NCBI RefSeq assembly: GCF_036885195.1
Contig: NZ_CP133656.1
Coordinates: 1,178,001-1,242,000, forward strand
Direction of reading: 5' to 3'
DNA: 64,000 nt
Origin: Pectobacterium cacticida
GTDB lineage: Bacteria; Pseudomonadota; Gammaproteobacteria; Enterobacterales; Enterobacteriaceae
A model generated the notes under the pieces. The model did no database searches and was not told the DNA's origin. It worked only from the letters and a program-made list of their open reading frames with translations. Positions 1-7,554 of the stretch are shown here, piece after piece. The position numbers and the translations under genes were made by a program. Within the stretch, counting starts at the first letter, position 1, and every line of letters begins with the position of its first letter.

Positions 1-66
1 TTCCTGAAAATCTGCATCTGGCTGCTTTTTTTGCCACAACTCAGCATCCAGCAACGGAGGCTTATC

Positions 67-231
67 ATGTTCGATAACACACCGCTAGAACTGGAAGAAA
101 TCATCGATCAGTGTCGGGCATTAATTTATGCCGTTGTTGAACTGGATGAACCCAAAGCAAAAGAGATTTTGATCTTCGTTCTTTGGGAACGGCTTGATCT
201 GTTATTTCGTACTTTTCATATTCAGGCATAA
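67..231 (+). CDS. Small hypothetical acidic protein (54 aa)
   Basis: I do not recognise a family. The upstream ATG at 31 has no ribosome-binding site, whereas the ATG at 67 follows GGAGG (55-59) at good spacing, so I start there. The product is short, leucine-rich and acidic (many Glu/Asp), probably helical and cytoplasmic, with no signal peptide or clear membrane segment. A hairpin terminator follows directly, so it looks like a single-gene unit convergent with the toxin/immunity pair. Function unknown. Confidence 0.5.
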   Translation: MFDNTPLELEEIIDQCRALIYAVVELDEPKAKEILIFVLWERLDLLFRTFHIQA

Positions 232-252
232 AAGGAAATAGAATAAATCATG

Positions 253-274
253 AAGGCCATGACTGGCCTTTATT
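253..274 (+). terminator. Intrinsic terminator after the small plus-strand gene
   Basis: AAGGCC/GGCCTT inverted repeat with a 6-base loop followed by TATT, about 20 bases after the stop at 231. It lies between two convergent genes. Confidence 0.6.
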
Positions 275-280
275 AAATGA

Positions 281-745
281 TCACCATCTAACCATTGAAG
301 TAGGTAAATATGTTATCGCTTCAACTTTTTCATTAATATCATAATCTATCTGCATACTCACCGGAATGCTATAGTTTTTTAAATAGTAAAGATCTGTATA
401 GCCAATATCTTTTTTTAGTCTCTTCCTTGGCGGCAGAGATTTAAAAGGTTCGCCAAACTGCTCCTGAACCCAACTTCTTGACATCGTGTTTTTTAGTGGA
501 TTAGGTAGTTTATTTGGAAAATAATAACCTATTTTTTTATTTGACATTATCAAAGTAATTTCATTCAGAACCCGATCATTTCTATTAAAAGAGAGATATA
601 TACCTTCTTTTGCCATATCCAAACTGATACTAGAGCTGCCAGAAAAACCTGTCGGCTTGGTTTTGTAAGGGAGCAAACCCGAATCAAATATTTCCTGATA
701 AGTTTTCCCCAAACTATTGATTAATGCTTCTACATTTACAGACAT
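281..745 (-). CDS. DUF6392-type protein, probable immunity protein
   Basis: 154-aa soluble protein beginning MSVNVEALINSLGKTYQEI, which I recognise as resembling the DUF6392 family found next to S-type pyocin-like toxins. It begins exactly where the toxin gene ends (745 is shared), so the two are translationally coupled. This is the usual arrangement for a toxin and its cognate immunity protein. The immunity role is inferred from position and family, not from a visible active site. Confidence 0.6.
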   Translation of the reverse strand: MSVNVEALINSLGKTYQEIFDSGLLPYKTKPTGFSGSSSISLDMAKEGIYLSFNRNDRVLNEITLIMSNKKIGYYFPNKLPNPLKNTMSRSWVQEQFGEPFKSLPPRKRLKKDIGYTDLYYLKNYSIPVSMQIDYDINEKVEAITYLPTSMVRW

Positions 746-2553
746 TAATACAACCCCTGTTCTTCATTGAGTTTATGCATTTTTTCTCTTGCCGATTCTA
801 ACTGATCCTCTGTCACACCATACTCTTTCAAAGTAGGTTTTATAGCATCAAAGTTGCGATCTACTGCACCGCGTAAATCATGAGAATCTCGTTCAATATC
901 TTGCGGTCTATTACGCCAACCATAAGTTTCACTAATTTTTTGATGAACTTCGGCGGGAATGATAATCGCCGCGACATCTTTAGCCATCTGCTCTAACTCA
1001 TACTCTTTAGCATCAGGATATAACCGCTTCAAAAATTCTACTACGGCTGCAGCCGATGGCATATGGTCTGCATGGTATTTCCCCTGCCGTGAACGTCCCT
1101 TAAAATTACTGTATAAATCAACATCAAGCAAGTTAACCGGAGGCTTACTCAGATAAACATAAATCGGTGGAAACGCATTCTCAGGGAACACCAGAATGTA
1201 ATCCCGAAAATCCTTCTCTTTCGGTATTGGTGTCGCAAGAATGCTGACATCATCCATCTCTGGAATTTCAAATCCCGGCACTGCTGACGGAATAACAGGC
1301 TGTTCACCGTGTGCCGTATCTGTGGGTAATTCTACCCCCGGATTATCCGGTGTCCATAAAATAGTCGGTCCGGTTGCCCCCTCTTCCCAGAACTCGTAAC
1401 GGTTATTGGGGAAATCATGTTTCAGTAATCTAACACGCACCTGATCGCGACCGCTTTCCATACTGGTGTGGTAGCCAACCGCCTTCAGCCTGCCTGTTTC
1501 CTCATCTTCCACCCACTGATAACGCACACGACTTGGAACCGTTCCCTGTTTTTTCGCGACTTCAAGCAATTTCTCCGGTGTCAACAGATCGTCTTTTTCA
1601 CCTTTCAGATGTTGCTGAATCAATGCGCCCATCAGCAAGAAACTTTGCGCCATCTGCAACTGGCCTTGCCAGATTGATGGACCAGAAAGGCGTTTCATCT
1701 GATGTGTCAGTGCTTTTGCGGCATCCTGATTGGCCTGAGCCACAGCGCCACCCGCAGCAGCGGTCGCACCCGCCTGTGCTGCCGTACCTGCCATGACCAC
1801 CTGTGGAGGTGGCGGCAACATGGCGGCGTCCGCTTTACCCACTAGCAAACCGAATATTGTCTGATACCACGGCTCCATCGGAGGTATCTGAGGCTTACCC
1901 ATCGCACTGGGCGAGGTCTGAGGTAACGGTTCGTTTTTTCCGGCAAATGACTTAGGAGGGGAAACAGCAGAAGACGTGTTTTTCTTTTTCGCTGCCTGCG
2001 CGTACTGTTTTACTTCACCTTGTTTATCAGCCGGGACCTCCGACTCACCAACAGGCTCAGCAACATAAAAACTCATCTCCCCGATGTTGCCCTGTGGCTC
2101 TTCTTCTTTACCCGCATCGGTACAACCCGCGCCACGTAAGCAGGATTTGGCAAAAACAGGCTCGACCGTCAGCATCGGCGTTAGTGCCAATATCGGAGAA
2201 CGATTTAATACCGCCTGTTTCGCGCATTCATGAACAGGAGAACGATGGGGTGTATCACCAATAATCACGTTGCCGCTGCCGGAAATGATGACACCGCCAC
2301 AGCTAATGCCGTCACCAATACGCGCAGCAGGCTTGCCGTTAATAATGACGGTCGATGAACCTTCGGCTATTTTTCGGGAATGAACACCATGTGGGGCATT
2401 GGGACAGAGACAACCGTGAAGCAGAACCGTATCGCCTTGTCGGGCGGCAGGCTGACCATTAATGATAACGTCTGGACTGCCTTCGGTTATCGGAGTTTCA
2501 GGGAAACAGTCATGACCGCTTCCGATATCGTTAAGACGAGCCGCACCCGGCAT
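745..2553 (-). CDS. PAAR-domain protein with pyocin-S-like region and C-terminal nuclease-like toxin domain
   Basis: About 602 aa. Residues 1-110 form a PAAR repeat domain (VIINGQPAARQGDTVLLHG, then VIINGKPAARIGD), the spike tip of type VI secretion. A low-complexity Ala/Pro/Gln linker follows. Residues about 340-480 resemble the pyocin S region (VRVRLLKHDFPNNRYEFW; ILATPIPKEKDFRDYILVFP). The C-terminus has HADHMPS followed by a helical region, reminiscent of HNH/endonuclease VII toxins. I prefer the third-codon ATG (2553) because AAGGAGA then sits 8 bases away. No other type VI gene is visible, so it is an orphan cargo effector. Target and nuclease chemistry are inferred. Confidence 0.75.
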   Translation of the reverse strand: MPGAARLNDIGSGHDCFPETPITEGSPDVIINGQPAARQGDTVLLHGCLCPNAPHGVHSRKIAEGSSTVIINGKPAARIGDGISCGGVIISGSGNVIIGDTPHRSPVHECAKQAVLNRSPILALTPMLTVEPVFAKSCLRGAGCTDAGKEEEPQGNIGEMSFYVAEPVGESEVPADKQGEVKQYAQAAKKKNTSSAVSPPKSFAGKNEPLPQTSPSAMGKPQIPPMEPWYQTIFGLLVGKADAAMLPPPPQVVMAGTAAQAGATAAAGGAVAQANQDAAKALTHQMKRLSGPSIWQGQLQMAQSFLLMGALIQQHLKGEKDDLLTPEKLLEVAKKQGTVPSRVRYQWVEDEETGRLKAVGYHTSMESGRDQVRVRLLKHDFPNNRYEFWEEGATGPTILWTPDNPGVELPTDTAHGEQPVIPSAVPGFEIPEMDDVSILATPIPKEKDFRDYILVFPENAFPPIYVYLSKPPVNLLDVDLYSNFKGRSRQGKYHADHMPSAAAVVEFLKRLYPDAKEYELEQMAKDVAAIIIPAEVHQKISETYGWRNRPQDIERDSHDLRGAVDRNFDAIKPTLKEYGVTEDQLESAREKMHKLNEEQGLY

Positions 2554-2559
2554 GGTCAT

Positions 2560-2868
2560 TCTCCTTTGACGGTAAATTATTCCATTGATAACGGAATTCT
2601 GAGTGATATTGATAGGGGATTCAATCCTGAATGCTCTATCAAATGCAGAAACAGCATTGATGAATGAGATTTTTATTTAGGCCAAGAGATTACCTTTTAT
2701 TAAGTCATAATCCTGTCAAAAAATCTTTACCCACCTTACGCTAACAGAAAGGATAAAACACTGGTGCTACGGCGATAAAATCCAGAAATTTTCATAATCA
2801 CCTGAATAACAGACATATCAGGACTTAAATATCCCGACTAAAAAATAGTCTTTGGTAAAAGACAATAT
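2560..2868. other. Intergenic region between pilV and the PAAR gene
   Basis: About 310 AT-rich bases. It contains the PAAR gene ribosome-binding site (AAAGGAGA on the minus strand) and presumably its promoter. I see no supported gene, RNA or repeat here. Confidence 0.4.
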
Positions 2869-4446
2869 TTATCCACATTTAACTTTTGTAGTCTCTCCCC
2901 ATATTTCGAAAGGATGGTATTCATGGCTTGCCTCACTATCCTTATTATTATTCGTAACATAATAGCTAACTTTGTTCAGTTGACTAGCGGTAACCCATCC
3001 AGTGTAGTAACGAGAATTTGTATGATTACTTACAGTCCAAGATTCACGGATATATGCATAATATGCATAATATGCAAAAATCTGCAATCCTTCTGGGCAT
3101 GACTGACCATTGTATTCCTGTAAACCTCCGGCCATAGATTTCCATTCTCCGCTTACACAAGACAATACCTTCTCGGCACTATCTTTACTTATTGCTCCCG
3201 GATCAATACACCCCTCACCCGGAATTGATATTGATATTGGTTGTAAATATTGACCCGAAACCGTTCCTGCTGCTGAAATATTACCTGATGCGACAATATT
3301 ACCCTCGGTATCTCTGCCATACTGTGAGCGGACATGTAAATCTCCCCAAACTTCTTGGCGACCCAAAACACGCAGGCGAAGCTCATTGTTTTTTTCTCCA
3401 CCCATACGGTATATCGTCAGGGGTTTGTCAGATCCAACACGCAACTCATAATCATCCGCGTCATATCCGCCCAAATAAAATAGATCACCATTACCATTAC
3501 GTCCAATAAAGTCTTTTCCCGAAACAATATTTTCTGTTGACACGATATTGCCAAAATTAACCTGATTGCCATTCACTTCAAGCGTGTAATTGCCATAAAA
3601 GGCCGCAGGTCCTGTTTTTTCTTTTTTATATCGGCTTTGAGATAAGCCCACACCAAGGTAGTCATTTATCATTCCTTGTTTCCCGGTTATCGAGTTTGAT
3701 GCAATCACATTGGACGCCGACACCGTTCCTGATGCGGTCATATCTTTAACATGGTTAATATCATTACCGCCCATATTCAGATCCCCTGTCATAGGAAGCG
3801 TCCCATCACGACGCAGGTAAACTGAATACATTGAGGAATCATAGCCTACTCGGTAGGCCAACAACCCCGTCGCATTTATCCCGGCATAGTTACTTTGATT
3901 CTCAGTCCATTGTCCCCCCGTACCTGATGCCACCGTTGCGGATTGCGTCATACCGCTGTCAATACCTGCCGCTTGCATAGCACGGCCTAACAAGTCATAG
4001 CGAATACGATTTCCTTCTAACCACGGCTTTGTTGTGATAACAAGCCCGTTAATAACGTAGTTAGGTGCAGTGCCAGCGCGTTTTAACAGAATCTTATAAG
4101 AGGATTTTTGCATGTTGACGCCAGTATACCCCGCAGGCAATAGCCCCTCATTGACTAACGTCTGATAGGTAATTTCACAGCCATTAGCCGAACAGGTTCT
4201 TGGTCCCGGATCGCTGGTCTGGCTGCTGCTTGAAGTTAATGTTGAAAGCTTGTCATAGCGAATGCTGACATAACGATTTACGGCTTCTCCCATTTGTTTC
4301 ATCTGTGAACCTACAGTATTCGCCATTACTTTCTCTTGATCGCTTTTCATGTCCTGAAATTTCATAAATGCCATTGCTGTGCCGATACCTAACACTAATG
4401 TGATTTCCAATAGGGAAAACCCTTTTTTATGTTTAATCATTTCCAC
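2869..4446 (-). CDS. pilV: PilV-type minor pilin / pilus-tip adhesin
   Basis: 525 aa. The N-terminus has a short basic leader, the class III signal KKGFSLLEITLVLG (cleavage after the Gly, mature Phe) and a hydrophobic helix, as in type IVb prepilins. A long beta-rich stalk follows, full of Asn/Gly/Ser and TVSASNVIASN-like repeats, then a C-terminal domain beginning near PISISIPGEGCIDPGAISKD. This matches PilV of the R64/IncI and ICE thin-pilus systems. There is no rci recombinase in the window and I found no sfx site, so it is probably a fixed, non-shuffling version. The C-terminus contains a 9-bp tandem repeat (3052-3078). Confidence 0.8.
   Translation of the reverse strand: MEMIKHKKGFSLLEITLVLGIGTAMAFMKFQDMKSDQEKVMANTVGSQMKQMGEAVNRYVSIRYDKLSTLTSSSSQTSDPGPRTCSANGCEITYQTLVNEGLLPAGYTGVNMQKSSYKILLKRAGTAPNYVINGLVITTKPWLEGNRIRYDLLGRAMQAAGIDSGMTQSATVASGTGGQWTENQSNYAGINATGLLAYRVGYDSSMYSVYLRRDGTLPMTGDLNMGGNDINHVKDMTASGTVSASNVIASNSITGKQGMINDYLGVGLSQSRYKKEKTGPAAFYGNYTLEVNGNQVNFGNIVSTENIVSGKDFIGRNGNGDLFYLGGYDADDYELRVGSDKPLTIYRMGGEKNNELRLRVLGRQEVWGDLHVRSQYGRDTEGNIVASGNISAAGTVSGQYLQPISISIPGEGCIDPGAISKDSAEKVLSCVSGEWKSMAGGLQEYNGQSCPEGLQIFAYYAYYAYIRESWTVSNHTNSRYYTGWVTASQLNKVSYYVTNNNKDSEASHEYHPFEIWGETTKVKCG
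3052..3078. repeat. 9-bp tandem repeat inside pilV
   Basis: ATATGCATA occurs twice and is followed by a third partial copy. On the coding strand it encodes a YAY/YYA run in the adhesin C-terminal domain. A 9-bp unit changes length without shifting frame. Confidence 0.7.
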
Positions 4447-4523
4447 CGTCCTTTTTTATTTACATATATTTTAATTAGCAAAAATAAAAGAGTGGTCAAG
4501 ATATCTATAATGGATTAATTGAT

Positions 4524-4547
4524 AAAAGGGCACCAGCCCTTTTATTT
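4524..4547 (-). terminator. Terminator between pilS and pilV
   Basis: AAAAGGGC/GCCCTTTT with a 4-base loop, directly after the pilS stop and before pilV. On the minus strand it ends in a T-rich run. It would keep the major pilin transcript abundant while allowing some read-through to the minor pilin. Confidence 0.6.
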
Positions 4548-5130
4548 ATAATGATGTAAAGGTAAGTGTATTGCTGTTTCCACCCGACTGACAAGCTGAT
4601 GCCACTGTCGCCATATTCATATCGCTATTGGCTTTTCTGATATTTCCTGTGGACAATGCAGCGCTACCTGTGCCAATGGCTACGCTATAAAAGTTAGCGC
4701 CAACGCCGGAAACAATCTTGGTGCATTCCGATGCAGGAACCCCAATATACGTAATGGTAAAAGCGGAATTAGCCACACCGGAAGGACTGTCGGTTGACGT
4801 ACCCAATAAAACATTTCCTTTGAAGGCATTCACAGGCTTACCACTGACTAACATATTATCAGGGAAAATCTTTGCCTGAACCGCGACGGTTTCATTTAAT
4901 CCTGAATAGCTGGACACCGCAGTATAAAGGGATTTCACTCCAGCCTGAATCGTTGCAATGTTATTACTTTCTGCTGTTGCCCTTTGTGAGGACTGCACCT
5001 TTGGATAAACAATAAATGCCGCTACCACTAACGCGGCGATAATACCAAGCACTAAGAGCAGTTCGAGTAACGAAAACCCTTTTTTACTTTTTCTTTTTTT
5101 CAACAAGATCATTTTTATCTCCTTTGTCAT
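4546..5130 (-). CDS. pilS: PilS-type major prepilin (type IVb pilus)
   Basis: 194 aa with a basic leader (KKRKSKK), the prepilin peptidase site KKGFSLLELLLVLGII and a long hydrophobic N-terminal helix. The globular domain has a cysteine pair (near ASECTK and ASACQSGG) as in bundle-forming or thin-pilus major pilins. The start may be at the internal Met before ILLKKRKSKK. It lies directly upstream of pilV. No assembly ATPase, inner-membrane protein, secretin or prepilin peptidase gene is in the window, so assembly must depend on genes elsewhere. Confidence 0.8.
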   Translation of the reverse strand: MTKEIKMILLKKRKSKKGFSLLELLLVLGIIAALVVAAFIVYPKVQSSQRATAESNNIATIQAGVKSLYTAVSSYSGLNETVAVQAKIFPDNMLVSGKPVNAFKGNVLLGTSTDSPSGVANSAFTITYIGVPASECTKIVSGVGANFYSVAIGTGSAALSTGNIRKANSDMNMATVASACQSGGNSNTLTFTSL

Positions 5131-5389
5131 TCAAATGATAAAAAAGAGATAATCAATTAATTATGTTTGAACAAGAGTAAAGAACAGATACTTGTCGTTT
5201 TACCGATGAACGGTTGATTTGCTATCCATGTAATAAAAACCGCCTTTGAGGGTAGAGTAATTATCTATGTAACGCGCGGATTTTTCTTTGGTTTCTGCTT
5301 TTTCATTATTTCCTCTACATCCATACTGATATATACTAAATTTTGATATACCTATCGACGACTCTTTATCACCATCAGGATAATACGCT

Positions 5390-5794
5390 ATGAATGAAAC
5401 ACTGAAATTATTAAACAATATTCGTACTCTGCGTGCTCAGGCACGAGAAACCGATCTGGCAACACTGGAAGAAATGCTGGAAAAACTCACCGTTATTGTT
5501 GAAGATCGTCGGGAAGAAGAAGCCAAAACCCAACAAGAACAGGCTGAACGTCTGGCAAAAATTGAAGCCCTTCGTGCTCAGCTACTGGAAGACGGTATCG
5601 ATCCGGCTGAATTGCTTGGTTCTGTTTCTGCCACCAAGTCAGCGAAATCTAAACGTGCTCCTCGTCCCGCTAAATATAAATACGTTGATGAAAACGGCAA
5701 TGAAAAGTTATGGACAGGTCAGGGCCGTACACCAAAAGCTATCGCCGCTGCGCTTGAAGGCGGTAAGACCTTGGAAGATTTCGAGATCAAATAA
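5390..5794 (+). CDS. hns: H-NS family nucleoid protein (island paralogue)
   Basis: 134 aa, full family length. N-terminal dimerisation helices ([20 protein letters not shown], then [19 protein letters not shown]), a flexible linker ([20 protein letters not shown]) and the C-terminal DNA-binding loop [20 protein letters not shown] binds curved AT-rich DNA and silences acquired genes. ATG at 5390 follows AGGATAA. It is a separate gene from the expected core hns, carried among AT-rich island genes, so it may act as a stealth or silencing factor for the island. It could equally be called stpA-like. Confidence 0.9.
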   Translation: MNETLKLLNNIRTLRAQARETDLATLEEMLEKLTVIVEDRREEEAKTQQEQAERLAKIEALRAQLLEDGIDPAELLGSVSATKSAKSKRAPRPAKYKYVDENGNEKLWTGQGRTPKAIAAALEGGKTLEDFEIK

Positions 5795-5881
5795 CTCGGA
5801 ATGCGGTGCTGGAAAAATAACATGGCGAATGAGCGATAAAGTGTATTAGATCATGAGCCAGCTAATACACTTAGGTGCAGG

Positions 5882-6151
5882 CTATTTATAATGGAACCGG
5901 CATTGAACAACATCCAGTTGCTGAGCCTCGCCTTTTCCCGACACACGGTAGACAAAACGATGTTCACCGGATATCCGTCGCGACCAAAAGCCTGAGATGT
6001 CACCTTTAAGGGGTTCTGGTTTCCCTAATCCTTTGAAGGGCGACCGTTTGGTATCCTTAATCAGATCGTTGATTTTTGTGACCATACCGGGATCATTTTC
6101 CTGCCAGTATAAATAGTCCTGCCAAGCATTCTCTGTCCATAGCAGTTTCAT
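5882..6151 (-). CDS. yoeB: YoeB toxin, ribosome-dependent mRNA interferase
   Basis: 89 aa. KLLWTENAWQDYLYWQENDP at the start and GFWSRRISGEHRFVYRV plus CRFHY at the end are typical of YoeB. The family's catalytic residues (Glu in the central strand, Arg, C-terminal His and Tyr) are present. It cleaves mRNA in the ribosomal A site. It starts one base after the yefM stop, so expression is coupled to the antitoxin. It looks intact. Confidence 0.93.
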   Translation of the reverse strand: MKLLWTENAWQDYLYWQENDPGMVTKINDLIKDTKRSPFKGLGKPEPLKGDISGFWSRRISGEHRFVYRVSGKGEAQQLDVVQCRFHYK

Positions 6152-6152
6152 A

Positions 6153-6404
6153 TCAGAGAGTCGGATCCCTCTCTACCACTTTCCCGTCACCAAGCTGCTT
6201 AATGCTCTCACGTAGCCGATCCGTGTTTGCCGGAGTTGAAAGCAAGTGCAGCGTTTCCAAAATGGATTCGTATTCACCTTCAGCCAGCATGACCATTGCT
6301 TCTGACCCTTGGCGTGTAACCAGCAACGGCGCTCTTGATGAGATAACTTCATCAAAATGGGCGGCAATGTTCTGGCGGAATTCGGTCAAACGAACGTGTG
6401 CCAT
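6153..6404 (-). CDS. yefM: YefM antitoxin (Phd/YefM fold)
   Basis: 83 aa. The N-terminal half (TEFRQNIAAHFDEVISSRAPLLVTRQG) is the Phd/YefM DNA-binding fold; the C-terminal half (LLSTPANTDRLRESIKQLGDG) is the disordered toxin-binding segment. It neutralises YoeB and represses its own operon. The gene precedes yoeB by one base. A TGTAC-type palindrome sits 25-45 bases upstream. Confidence 0.93.
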   Translation of the reverse strand: MAHVRLTEFRQNIAAHFDEVISSRAPLLVTRQGSEAMVMLAEGEYESILETLHLLSTPANTDRLRESIKQLGDGKVVERDPTL

Positions 6405-6429
6405 AGTAAACTCTCCTCCAGATAATAAA

Positions 6430-6447
6430 TGTACGCATTTATGTACA
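6430..6447 (-). promoter_or_regulatory. Probable YefM-YoeB operator
   Basis: TGTACGCATTTATGTACA carries two TGTAC half-sites in inverted orientation just upstream of yefM. YefM is known to recognise TGTACA-centred palindromes, so this is probably the autoregulatory operator overlapping the promoter. Confidence 0.65.
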
Positions 6448-6584
6448 GATTAATTGGCGTAGCTGGAAAAGTCAAGGTAGGACAGGGATATCGACATAAA
6501 AGTAAAAATCAGGTCAATACAAATCATGAACTTCATCATCTCATTCCCACCAAGTGGGTTTTCAGGCATACTGATATTGCACAA

Positions 6585-6857
6585 ATGCATTTTCACGAAA
6601 TTATCCTTACCAGTGAGCTTTATACGACGAAAGGAGCAGCAGAGAATGGCATTGCTTCTGTTCAGGTAAATAGCCCCTTAGATGAAAGGTATGAAAAGAA
6701 AGACGCCTCCAATGGAAAATTCTATTTCAATTTAAAAGCAGCCAATCATCAGATCATTGGGACAAGTCAAATGTATGCCACCACGCAATCGCGTGAAACG
6801 GGCATTGCATCTGTCAAAAACAACGGAAGCACCAAGACAGTGAAAGATAATACCTGA
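6585..6857 (+). pseudogene. yegP: 5'-truncated yegP (DUF1508) remnant
   Basis: From codon GluIleIleLeu onward (EIILTSELYTTKGAAENGIA) the reading frame matches YegP, a protein of about 110 aa made of two DUF1508 repeats. The first half of repeat 1 is missing: the usual N-terminus (about 25 aa) is replaced by unrelated sequence. The frame stays open upstream to 6429, but that part has no YegP similarity. A short product could start at the ATG at 6585. The second repeat (DASNGKFYFNLKAANHQIIG) is complete. Probably the broken edge of a rearrangement. Confidence 0.65.
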
Positions 6858-6936
6858 TCGTATTATCTCTGAGCCAAATCTAAAAAACCGGGTTTGGCTC
6901 TACGGCAAATAATTCACTTCAATAATAATTAGCACT

Positions 6937-7485
6937 ATGACCGAATACATATATCGAGTTGACAGAGATATCCGTATTAGAAAGATTCAGGATGGCATCT
7001 TCCGAGCAAGAAGATGGAAAAACAGAAGTGGGGAAGACTATCCGCATAGGCTTCTCAAATCTCTTTACGCTGATCTACCTTCAACCGAAGGGCTTTATTT
7101 AATATGCTTTTATACCAGTCAACAACTTGCTGAAAAATCATTAATAAATGATTTCTTACCACGTGGGGAAAGTCATATATCTCGTTGTCATAAAGAATCT
7201 GTGTCAACATATGGCTTTACAGAAAGCTGGGATGACGGTTTTATCGTAGGAGAAGCGTATCTGTTTTGGTGCCAAGAAATACTGACCCAAAGTAACTCTG
7301 AATTCTCATCCGCAGGTATTCCTGTGACTCACTTTGAGGTTTTAGTTCAAGAGAAATGGATACCATTGGTAGACTATATGGGTAAGATGTCCTCAACGAT
7401 CAATCAAATGATAACACCTTCAGCAGGTATCAAAAATAATCTACCAACTTTCAAAAAGAAAGCATGGTGGAAATTCTGGTCATGA
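6937..7485 (+). CDS. Hypothetical protein (182 aa)
   Basis: I do not recognise a family. It is soluble and aromatic-rich, with segments such as EGLYLICFYTSQQLAEKSLI and FTESWDDGFIVGEAYLFWCQ, and a basic, Trp-rich C-terminus (FKKKAWWKFWS). It has no signal peptide or membrane segment. The C-terminal KKxxWWxFW tail resembles those of small proteins encoded near toxins and immunity factors, but that is only an impression. It lies alone between the yegP remnant and the IS256-family element. Confidence 0.5.
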   Translation: MTEYIYRVDRDIRIRKIQDGIFRARRWKNRSGEDYPHRLLKSLYADLPSTEGLYLICFYTSQQLAEKSLINDFLPRGESHISRCHKESVSTYGFTESWDDGFIVGEAYLFWCQEILTQSNSEFSSAGIPVTHFEVLVQEKWIPLVDYMGKMSSTINQMITPSAGIKNNLPTFKKKAWWKFWS

Positions 7486-7554
7486 AAAATCAGAAGCATT
7501 TATTTTAATAAATCGAGAAGTAATAAATTTGTGTACTGAAAGTTCATTTCCGAT

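Noticed and set aside
2869..3200. Shufflon (invertible pilV segments)
   Set aside because: I found no sfx-like repeats, no alternative C-terminal segments and no Rci-type recombinase next to pilV.
5200..5418. 72-aa minus-strand ORF upstream of hns
   Set aside because: Overlaps the hns promoter and start; no RBS and no recognisable pattern.
6429..6584. N-terminal extension of the yegP remnant as a real protein part
   Set aside because: The ATG overlaps the YefM operator and the residues have no YegP similarity; more likely chance reading through rearranged DNA.
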